Assembly: GCA_031826515.1 (NCBI GenBank)
Contig: CP134536.1
Span: 3,974,501-4,038,500, forward strand
Reading direction: 5' to 3'
Source of the DNA: Flavobacteriaceae bacterium HL-DH10
GTDB taxonomy: Bacteria > Bacteroidota > Bacteroidia > Flavobacteriales > Flavobacteriaceae
Length of the DNA stretch: 64,000 bases
Part shown: positions 8,347 to 15,067 of the stretch, one piece after another
Position numbering within the stretch: the first letter of the stretch is position 1
Layout of the letters: every line of letters begins with the position of its first letter
The notes under the pieces: model-generated
Databases searched by the model: none
What the model saw: only the letters and a program-made list of their open reading frames with translations
Told to the model about the DNA's origin: nothing
Translations under genes and position numbers: made by a program

Positions 8347-9560
8347 TATTGTTTTCTGTGTGCTAAAACAATAGGAGGTTCACCATTAAAAGGATTGTGA
8401 GAACCTCCTATAGATTTCGCTCCAATAGATGCTGCTTTTTGTACACTTAAATCTCCATAACGACTTCGAATAGTATCTAGAGCATTATATAAACTTAGCA
8501 TTTCTTCTGTATCATCAAACAAATTAATTTGATAATTACCACTTACCAAATTACTGATTTTCACTCCTACAAGTCTGATCAGTAAACGTCTTTGGTATAA
8601 ATTATCAAACAATTCAAGTACTCTAGGAATAATAAGATGATCGGCACTGGTATATGGTATTTTTACCTGTTTGGAATAGGTATTAAAATCTGAATATCTA
8701 ATTTTCACACTGATACAGGAAGCTAATTTTTCACCTCTACGTAATTGATAGGCTAAATTTTCAGCCATAGCAAAAATGGTTGTTCGTAGCTTTACAACAT
8801 CAATTGTATCTTTATTAAAGGTACGTTCGATAGAAATAGATTTTCGTTCATGAAATGGTATTAATGGAGGGTTATCTATACCATTGGCACGTTTCCAAAT
8901 GGTGACCCCATTAACACCTAAAACACTACGCATCATTTCAACTGGCATTTGCTGAACAACTCTTACTTTATCAATACCTAAATTTCTAAGAATTTGATAA
9001 GTCTTTTCTCCTACTGATGGTATTTTCTTTATAGATAAAGGCGCCATAAATGATTTTTCAAAACCATAATCCACTCTAAGTTGGTTATTGGGTTTAGCTT
9101 CACCTGTTGCGACCTTAGAAACAATTTTGTTAGAAGACAAACCAAATGAAATTGGCAACCCTGTTTCTTTAATTATTTTAGTTCGTAATTCGGAAGCATA
9201 TTTATAACTACCAAAAAACTTATCCATACCACTCAAATCTGCATAAAATTCATCAATACTAGCCTTTTCAAATACGGGTACACTTTCCTTTATAATATTA
9301 GTAACTAAATGTGATTGCTTTGTGTAAATCGATGAATTTCCTCGAATTACAACTGCTTCTGGACACAAGCATTTTGCCAACCGCATAGGCATACCAGAAT
9401 GCACTCCAAAGCGTCTTGTTTCATAACTACATGCCGCTACCACACCCCTATCTCCAGTACCTCCTACTAATAAAGGTCGTTTTTGTAAACGACTATCAAT
9501 TAAACGTTCACATGACACAAAAAAGGTGTCTAAATCGAGATGCAAAATATTTTTATTCAT
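8346..9560 (-). CDS. dinB: Y-family DNA polymerase (DNA polymerase IV/ImuB-like), catalytically intact
   Basis: 404 residues with HLDLDTFFVSCE (metal ligands D9, D11 region) and SIDEFYADLSG (D103, E104), so the polymerase active site is complete, unlike classical ImuB. Helix-hairpin-helix region around PSVGEKTYQILRNLGI, little-finger domain after residue 240, and a C-terminal QINLF (344-348) that fits the beta-clamp-binding motif. First gene of the minus-strand set Y-polymerase, DnaE-like, SRAP. Its promoter TAATTTTG sits just before the ATG and overlaps a palindromic operator shared with the divergent LexA-like gene. Confidence 0.9.
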   Translation of the reverse strand: MNKNILHLDLDTFFVSCERLIDSRLQKRPLLVGGTGDRGVVAACSYETRRFGVHSGMPMRLAKCLCPEAVVIRGNSSIYTKQSHLVTNIIKESVPVFEKASIDEFYADLSGMDKFFGSYKYASELRTKIIKETGLPISFGLSSNKIVSKVATGEAKPNNQLRVDYGFEKSFMAPLSIKKIPSVGEKTYQILRNLGIDKVRVVQQMPVEMMRSVLGVNGVTIWKRANGIDNPPLIPFHERKSISIERTFNKDTIDVVKLRTTIFAMAENLAYQLRRGEKLASCISVKIRYSDFNTYSKQVKIPYTSADHLIIPRVLELFDNLYQRRLLIRLVGVKISNLVSGNYQINLFDDTEEMLSLYNALDTIRSRYGDLSVQKAASIGAKSIGGSHNPFNGEPPIVLAHRKQ

Positions 9561-9564
9561 ACCA

Positions 9565-9608
9565 CAAAATTAGCTACATATTTAAGTAGTTATTGCTTAT
9601 ATTTGTAG
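9565..9608. promoter_or_regulatory. Divergent promoters with a shared palindromic operator (LexA-like gene and polymerase operon)
   Basis: The 52-bp gap between the divergent genes holds a -7 box on each strand: CAAAATTA at 9565-9572 (TAATTTTG on minus) and TATATTTG at 9598-9605 on plus. Between and overlapping them are arms CTACATATTTAAG (9574-9586) and CTTATATTTGTAG (9596-9608), inverted with 11 of 13 matches and a 9-bp spacer. A dimeric repressor bound here would cover both promoters, as expected for autoregulated SOS control by the S24 repressor. Confidence 0.65.
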
Positions 9609-9612
9609 TATT

Positions 9613-10386
9613 ATGAAAATTATAGCTAAAAACATAAAACATTTAAGAACTCTTAAAAAGCTATCGCAAGAAGCCCTTGCTGAAGAACTAAATATAACAC
9701 GCTCTAGAATTGGTTCTTATGAAGAAAATCGCTCTGCGCCTACTATTGAGGTGTTAATTATGCTTTCTGATTATTTTAAGATTCCTATTGATATTCTTTT
9801 AAGAAATGATTTAACAAAATCTAAGGATTCCTCTTTTATTGAAATTGGAAATCAACGTGTTTTATTTCCTATTATAGTCGATTCAGAAAACGAGAATTTA
9901 ATTGAAGTGGTTCCTATTAAAGCTTCAGCTGGTTATTTATCTGGTTATGATGATCCTGAATACATAGAGCAATTACAAAAAATTAAATTGCCTTTTTTAC
10001 CTACAGGAAAACATCGTGCGTTTCCAATTAAAGGAGATTCGATGCTCCCTATGAAAGATGGCTCATTTGTTATTGCTCGTTTTATTGAAGATAGAAGTGA
10101 AATAAAAACAGGCAGAACATACATTTTAGTAACCTTAAATGATGGCATGGTTTATAAGCGTATTATGAATAATATTGATTTTAATAATTCATTATTACTG
10201 ATGTCTGATAACAAAAAGTACAACGACTACAGTGTCCCAATAAATGAAGTCTTAGAAATTTGGGAATTTACATGTAGTATCAATACTCAAGAATACAGCG
10301 AGGAAGAACTTAAATTAAGCAGTATTATCAGTATGTTCAACGACTTGGGTGTTGAATTGAAAGCTTTAGAAAAACTGCAACACTGA
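9613..10386 (+). CDS. LexA-like repressor: XRE HTH plus S24 self-cleaving peptidase
   Basis: 257 residues. The N-terminal HTH_XRE is IAKNIKHLRTLKKLSQEALA through RSRIGSYEENRSAPT. The C-terminal S24 domain has the scissile Ala106-Gly107 in KASAGYLSGY, catalytic Ser143 in GDSMLPM and Lys182 in VYKRIM. This is the design of LexA/CI-type repressors that cleave themselves when RecA is activated. It is divergent from the polymerase operon and shares a palindromic operator with it. Its stop overlaps the start of the exonuclease gene (TGATG). A last segment after residue 230 (LKLSSIISMFNDLGVELKALEKLQH) looks like an added helix. Confidence 0.9.
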   Translation: MKIIAKNIKHLRTLKKLSQEALAEELNITRSRIGSYEENRSAPTIEVLIMLSDYFKIPIDILLRNDLTKSKDSSFIEIGNQRVLFPIIVDSENENLIEVVPIKASAGYLSGYDDPEYIEQLQKIKLPFLPTGKHRAFPIKGDSMLPMKDGSFVIARFIEDRSEIKTGRTYILVTLNDGMVYKRIMNNIDFNNSLLLMSDNKKYNDYSVPINEVLEIWEFTCSINTQEYSEEELKLSSIISMFNDLGVELKALEKLQH

Positions 10387-11720
10387 TGTATACCATTATT
10401 GATGTTGAGACCACGGGTCAAGGGAATAAAATCACTGAAATTTCCATTTTCAAATATAATGGTACCCAAATTATTGATGAATTTACGTCATTGGTCAATC
10501 CAGATGCCTATATACCTGATTACATAACAGCATTAACAGGTATTGATAATGCCTTGGTTGCCAATGCCCCAACATTTTCAGAGCTGGCCAAAGATATTTT
10601 AGCCATTACAGAAGATACCATTTTTGTTGCCCATAGTGTAAATTTTGATTACAACGTAATACGCAATGAATTTATAGATATTGGGATTGATTTTAGAAGA
10701 AAAAAATTGTGTACTGTACGATTATCAAGAAAATTAATTCCCGGACACAAATCCTATAGCTTAGGGAAAATATGCCATGCACTGGATATTAATATCAATG
10801 GCAGGCATAGGGCACGAGGTGATGCCGAAGCTACCGTTATCTTATTTGAAAAATTATTACATGCCAAGGGTTCTGAAACCGTGTTCAACGATTTTCTTAA
10901 AAAATCTTCTAAGGAAGCCACCTTACCACCACATTTGCCAAGCTCCGTTTTTAATGCCATACCCAATGAAGCGGGTATTTATTATTTTAAGAATAAAAAA
11001 GGAAAGGTCATTTATGTAGGTAAAGCAAAAGATTTAAAAAAACGGGTATTGGGTCATTTTTATAACAAGACCGAAAAAGAACTTAATCTTTGCAGGGAAA
11101 CAGTGGATATAGACTTTGAGCTATCTGGTAGTGAACTTATCGCACTTCTCATGGAAGATGCTGCCATAAAACATTACTTCCCAGAATATAACCAAGCTTC
11201 AAAAAGAAACCCGAATGCTTTTGCCGTTTTTAGTTATGAAGACAGAAAAGGAATCATTCACTTGGCATATAATACCATAAAAGCCATACCAAACCCATTA
11301 TTCACTTTTTATAACATTACAGATTGCCGACAATTTTTGGAACGTCTTTGTGCCCAATTTGAACTGTGCCCAAAATACTGCCACTTACAGGAAGGTGTTA
11401 ACCATTGCTCACATTACAAAATAAAAACCTGCCATGGCATCTGTAATGAAAATGAACCCATAGATAAATACAATGCACGTGTTAAAAATGCCGTAAAACT
11501 TACACTTGAAAAATCTAAAGATATCGTGATCAAGGAAAAAGGAAGGCATTCTGAAGAAGAAGCCTTTGTACTCATCAAAAACAATGTGTATTTGGGTTAT
11601 GGCTTTATTGATAGATCGGAACAAATAACCACTAATGAGGCATTGGAAAATTATTTGATTCCTCAGAAGGACAATGTGGATGTGCAGAAGATTATTAGAA
11701 GTAAATTAGTTTCTCTATGA
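10386..11720 (+). CDS. DnaQ-like 3'-5' exonuclease fused to a GIY-YIG (UvrC-N/Cho-like) endonuclease
   Basis: 444 residues. Residues 1-160 are a DEDDh exonuclease: D6 and E8 in IIDVETTG, D88 in NFDYNVI, H141 and D146 in RHRARGDAEA. From about 190 a GIY-YIG domain follows: AGIYYFKNKKGKVIYVGKAKDLKKRV, with GIY at 197-199 and YVG at 210-212. A cysteine-containing C-terminal part resembles Cho/UvrC N-terminal halves (CPKYCHLQEG, CHGIC). The fusion is known from Bacteroidota and Actinobacteria as a Pol III epsilon/Cho-like protein. Translationally coupled to the LexA-like gene, so probably SOS-induced for incision or processing of damaged DNA. Confidence 0.9.
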   Translation: MYTIIDVETTGQGNKITEISIFKYNGTQIIDEFTSLVNPDAYIPDYITALTGIDNALVANAPTFSELAKDILAITEDTIFVAHSVNFDYNVIRNEFIDIGIDFRRKKLCTVRLSRKLIPGHKSYSLGKICHALDININGRHRARGDAEATVILFEKLLHAKGSETVFNDFLKKSSKEATLPPHLPSSVFNAIPNEAGIYYFKNKKGKVIYVGKAKDLKKRVLGHFYNKTEKELNLCRETVDIDFELSGSELIALLMEDAAIKHYFPEYNQASKRNPNAFAVFSYEDRKGIIHLAYNTIKAIPNPLFTFYNITDCRQFLERLCAQFELCPKYCHLQEGVNHCSHYKIKTCHGICNENEPIDKYNARVKNAVKLTLEKSKDIVIKEKGRHSEEEAFVLIKNNVYLGYGFIDRSEQITTNEALENYLIPQKDNVDVQKIIRSKLVSL

Positions 11721-11918
11721 TTTCTTAATTTTTTTCATAACCACCTTTTCAATTAAATAGCGCATTGCATCAGCTTTAGTAAAATCAAGTTTTTTTCCTT
11801 TTTTAGATCTTTTAAAATCATATTTGGAATTAAAATGGGCCTTAACCATATCATAAAGTCTATCCTGTTCACTATGTTCTAATGCTTTATAAACTTCAAA
11901 TACAGTTTCTGCTTTCAT
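11715..11918 (-). CDS. Small protein, paralogue of the next small gene
   Basis: 67 residues, begins MKAETVFEVYKALEHSEQDRLYDMVK and ends with the basic tail KKGKKLDFTKADAMRYLIEKVVMKKIKKS. The first 26 residues are nearly the same as those of the 62-residue product at 11993-12181, but the C-terminal halves differ. It is encoded tail to tail with the exonuclease-GIY-YIG gene with a 6-nt overlap. No family recognised; the size and shared N-terminus suggest small DNA-binding or partner proteins of the neighbouring genes. Confidence 0.5.
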   Translation of the reverse strand: MKAETVFEVYKALEHSEQDRLYDMVKAHFNSKYDFKRSKKGKKLDFTKADAMRYLIEKVVMKKIKKS

Positions 11919-11992
11919 GTTTTAAATTTCATCTAATTAAAAATATGAAACCTCTTTCAAATAACTTTGCAAGATTTAACCTATTTAATTTT

Positions 11993-12181
11993 TTATTTTA
12001 TTGTTCTTTTTTGGCATATATCAAGTATAGCAAGTAAATTTCTTGCTATTATTTTGACGGTATCCTCATAATAATCTAATTTAGAAACCTTATTCAAATC
12101 GTCTTTTATTAGTTCATTTAACCTATTCTGTTCAAAATGGTTTAATGCTTTATAAACTTCAAAAACTGTTTCTGCTTTCAT
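11993..12181 (-). CDS. Small protein, paralogue of 11715-11918
   Basis: 62 residues starting MKAETVFEVYKALNHFEQNRLNELIKDDL. It lies 14 bp downstream of the Nudix gene in the same direction, so it may be the end of that operon. The shared N-terminal motif with the following small gene points to a tandem duplication with divergent C-termini. Function unknown. Confidence 0.5.
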   Translation of the reverse strand: MKAETVFEVYKALNHFEQNRLNELIKDDLNKVSKLDYYEDTVKIIARNLLAILDICQKRTIK

Positions 12182-12195
12182 CAGTAATATCTTAT

Positions 12196-12570
12196 TTATA
12201 ATAATAAATTAATCAAAGGAATATCTGCTTCTGCTAAATCATAATTTTTAAGATTATATGGTAAGACCCACTCAAATTTATCGTGGTCTGTAAGATCAAA
12301 TTTGGCTGAAATAAAACTACATCTGTAAGCCACCAAATTTATAGTAAAAGCATCATAAGCATGAATATTAGTACCTAATTTTTCATGAACATTTACAGCC
12401 ATTCCAAGTTCTTCCCTCAATTCTCTTATTAAAGCGCTTTTTTTAGATTCATTTTCTTCAACCTTTCCTCCGGGAAACTCCCATTTTCCAGCCATAGATT
12501 TACCTTCTTTACGACGCCCTATAAAGATTTCATCTCCCTTGTAAATTATTCCGCATGCTACTTTTAACAT
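12196..12570 (-). CDS. MutT-like Nudix hydrolase ((deoxy)nucleoside triphosphate pyrophosphohydrolase)
   Basis: 124 residues, normal for MutT. The Nudix box is complete: FPGGKVEENE then SALIRELREELGM, giving G-x5-E-x7-REUxEExGU. The start MLKVACGIIYKGDEIFIGRR and the C-terminal FEWVLPYNLKNYDLAEADIPLI are typical of 8-oxo-dGTP pyrophosphohydrolases. It follows the DUF2075 pair with a 35-bp gap. It could sanitise the nucleotide pool as part of the mutagenesis module, or act on a nucleotide signal or phage nucleotides as part of the defence block. Confidence 0.88.
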   Translation of the reverse strand: MLKVACGIIYKGDEIFIGRRKEGKSMAGKWEFPGGKVEENESKKSALIRELREELGMAVNVHEKLGTNIHAYDAFTINLVAYRCSFISAKFDLTDHDKFEWVLPYNLKNYDLAEADIPLINLLL

Positions 12571-12605
12571 TATTAGAAGCTCTAAAAATATACTCTTGAC
12601 CCTTA

Positions 12606-12905
12606 TTAGAATTTTAATTTTTTCCTATACCAGGCTTCAAAAAATGGTCTATCATTATTATTTGGTTGCTCATACCATTCTGAACAGATAAAATAACGAC
12701 TACCTTTAATTAAAACCGGTCCACTCCAATATCTTAGAATATTGTTGCCATCAGATGGTAACGCTTTCTTTAACATAGGGTATTGAATATCAAATATGTT
12801 TTTAGAATAACTTTCTTGTTGAAGTAAATAAATATCATTTTTATCTAGTAAGTCATTCTCAATAAGATAGTGCATAAAGGTTTTTACTAACTTACCCACC
12901 CTCAT
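12606..12905 (-). CDS. Small partner of the DUF2075 ATPase, unknown function
   Basis: 99 residues, MRVGKLVKTFMHYLIENDLL..., with a C-terminal aromatic-rich segment RYFICSEWYEQ and FFEAWYRKKL. It overlaps the DUF2075 stop by 4 nt, which implies strict co-translation. I do not recognise a named family. No membrane segment or signal peptide. A two-gene defence or repair unit with the ATPase is the simplest inference. Confidence 0.65.
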   Translation of the reverse strand: MRVGKLVKTFMHYLIENDLLDKNDIYLLQQESYSKNIFDIQYPMLKKALPSDGNNILRYWSGPVLIKGSRYFICSEWYEQPNNNDRPFFEAWYRKKLKF

Positions 12906-15031
12906 TCTTTCCTCTTGATGGCTTCATTTAATTTTAAATGCAACTGTTTGTTTTGTGTTCTATTTACTTCTGTTTTAGGTTGATTATTTGCCTTCACTTG
13001 CTTATAAGAGCTTGTATTAAATTCAGGCTTTCTTTCTTTAAACACTTTAGTTAATAATTCTGGAATACCAAGTTTTTTAAAATAATCGTAGGTTCCGTCA
13101 TAAAGAAATATAGGCCTTGTATGGTCAATCTCTGAACCTTCTGGAATAAATATCACCATGCCTTGCCGAGCTCTCGTTAAAAGCACTCTGTAAGCATTCT
13201 TCAAATACTGCCGTATAATATCCTGATTTATATTTTGCCATTTTGAGCCTTTAAATTTTTGATAACCCCATTGGTCATTATCCATAAAAAAGTCTGCTCC
13301 CCATGTGAGACAAACCCAGTCGATTTCTAATCCCTGTATATCAAATTCTGTAGCAACTATTTCTAAAAAATAAGAGGACCTTACATCTTCTTTTCCGTCT
13401 AAAAACCAATTTGATGGTGCTATTTCATTTTTAACATCAATACCGAATGGACGAAGTCTTCTTGCTCCAGAAGATCCCACAACTCCTGTTCGTTCTGTCC
13501 CCTTAGCCATACCTCGAAGCCAATTTTTAGCAATATCCAGATCTCTTGTAATAACAATTGGAAAATCTTTTTTTATTTGATTGAACAGACTTTGAGCATT
13601 GTTAAAATTTAATTCTAATAATTCATGGATGAAGTTTGATAATTGTTCTGATCTAAATGACCTAATGGAAATAGCTAAATGCAAATCTTGCTCCTTTATA
13701 CCATTATTGGTTACCCATCTTTTAATATCCTTATTCCTTATATAATTGTCATTTTCAATAATTAAATCTGAATAGTGGATATCCCATTCTGAATAATGAT
13801 CTTTTAATGCGCTTATCCACGCCTCTAAACCAGCCTCACCCGTATTTATTTCTTGACCGCCTCCAATTAAGCAAATAATAGTGCACCAATCTTCATGTCT
13901 ATTCATGACATCAATCAAAAATTCGGGTTCAGACATATTAAAATCTGCTATTCCCTTTTTGACTTTCATAAAGGACGTGGCCTTTTCATTAGTCCAGGCA
14001 CGTTGCGCTTCATCAAAAACAACCACTTTTTCTACAGGTTCTTTTGTTGATATTAAATTGTCGTCTCTAAAATGATGAATATTTTGAATAAATGCATTCG
14101 CCCTAATCGCCGCTTGTTTCTTGGTTAGTAATTCTCCTTTGGTCTTGGCTGTTAAAACTTCATCCCTTGTTAAAGCTTCTCTTAATACCGCAACCAAAGG
14201 ACCATTTCCAGATAAGAAGACTGCATGCTCATCTTCATCTGATTTCATGCGTTCATTGGCAATATTTAAACCAGCCAAGGTCTTACCTGCGCCAGGAACA
14301 CCTGTGACAAAACAAATTGATTTTTTAGAATGGGTTTTTGAGTATTCAATAACCTCATTTAGGCAATCGGCTGTTCTTGATAAATTTATAGCCCCAGAAT
14401 CAGATCTTGAAATTTCTTTTACATTATGACCTTTATATAAGGCTTGTGCCGCTTCAACAATTGTTGGTGTTGGCTTGTATATTGAATTTTCCCATGCAAA
14501 AGTATCTATTTCATTTCCATTTGAATTTTCTAAAACCTTTTTAAGGTATGTGCCTAAATTATATCTATTCGTTTTTGCTGCGGTAACATAAGCATCTATA
14601 TCCACTTGTTCGTTTTCAAAATCCTGAGCATGAGTAGATACGAGTACTGGAATTAAAGTTGTATTATGACTACCTTGATGAAAATTCTTTAAATCTAGGG
14701 TATAATCTATCACCTGTTCTATAGCATGATTGCCATAAGTATTATCACCAACTTTAAATTCAATAACAAAAATTATATGCTTAATAATAATGATAATATC
14801 CACACGTTTTCCCATTCTTGGGATAGCAAATTCAAAGTAAATTTTACCTGCTTGAAACTGAATTAACTGTTCTTTTAAAACCTCTATCTGGCCAATCCAA
14901 GCATTTCGTTGCAATTCTTCTAAAGCATAAGTGTGATATAGACTTAATTCACCTAAAATTCTTGAATCATTATCCTCAATGAAGTTTTGGATTGTGTTTG
15001 AATAATAGGCTCGTTTCATGATGTTTTTCAA
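12902..15031 (-). CDS. DUF2075 P-loop ATPase/helicase with N-terminal PD-(D/E)xK-like nuclease region
   Basis: 709 residues. N-terminal 180 residues contain GKRVDIIIIIKHIIFVIEFKVG, giving D78...E91-x-K93, a PD-(D/E)xK nuclease pattern. Walker A is GVPGAGKT at 244-251 and Walker B VVVFDEAQ with D340-E341. Later superfamily 1-type segments are LAISIRSFRSEQL, DIQGLEIDWVCLTWG and NAYRVLLTRARQGMVIFIPEG, the latter a helicase motif VI-like arginine stretch. This is the DUF2075 (Schlafen-group) family. A 4-nt overlap with a small downstream gene and a Nudix gene beyond suggest a defence operon. The ATPase assignment is strong and the system is inferred. Confidence 0.82.
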   Translation of the reverse strand: MKNIMKRAYYSNTIQNFIEDNDSRILGELSLYHTYALEELQRNAWIGQIEVLKEQLIQFQAGKIYFEFAIPRMGKRVDIIIIIKHIIFVIEFKVGDNTYGNHAIEQVIDYTLDLKNFHQGSHNTTLIPVLVSTHAQDFENEQVDIDAYVTAAKTNRYNLGTYLKKVLENSNGNEIDTFAWENSIYKPTPTIVEAAQALYKGHNVKEISRSDSGAINLSRTADCLNEVIEYSKTHSKKSICFVTGVPGAGKTLAGLNIANERMKSDEDEHAVFLSGNGPLVAVLREALTRDEVLTAKTKGELLTKKQAAIRANAFIQNIHHFRDDNLISTKEPVEKVVVFDEAQRAWTNEKATSFMKVKKGIADFNMSEPEFLIDVMNRHEDWCTIICLIGGGQEINTGEAGLEAWISALKDHYSEWDIHYSDLIIENDNYIRNKDIKRWVTNNGIKEQDLHLAISIRSFRSEQLSNFIHELLELNFNNAQSLFNQIKKDFPIVITRDLDIAKNWLRGMAKGTERTGVVGSSGARRLRPFGIDVKNEIAPSNWFLDGKEDVRSSYFLEIVATEFDIQGLEIDWVCLTWGADFFMDNDQWGYQKFKGSKWQNINQDIIRQYLKNAYRVLLTRARQGMVIFIPEGSEIDHTRPIFLYDGTYDYFKKLGIPELLTKVFKERKPEFNTSSYKQVKANNQPKTEVNRTQNKQLHLKLNEAIKRKE

Positions 15032-15067
15032 TTAAAACTTTATATAATGTAATTCAAAATCTCAAAA

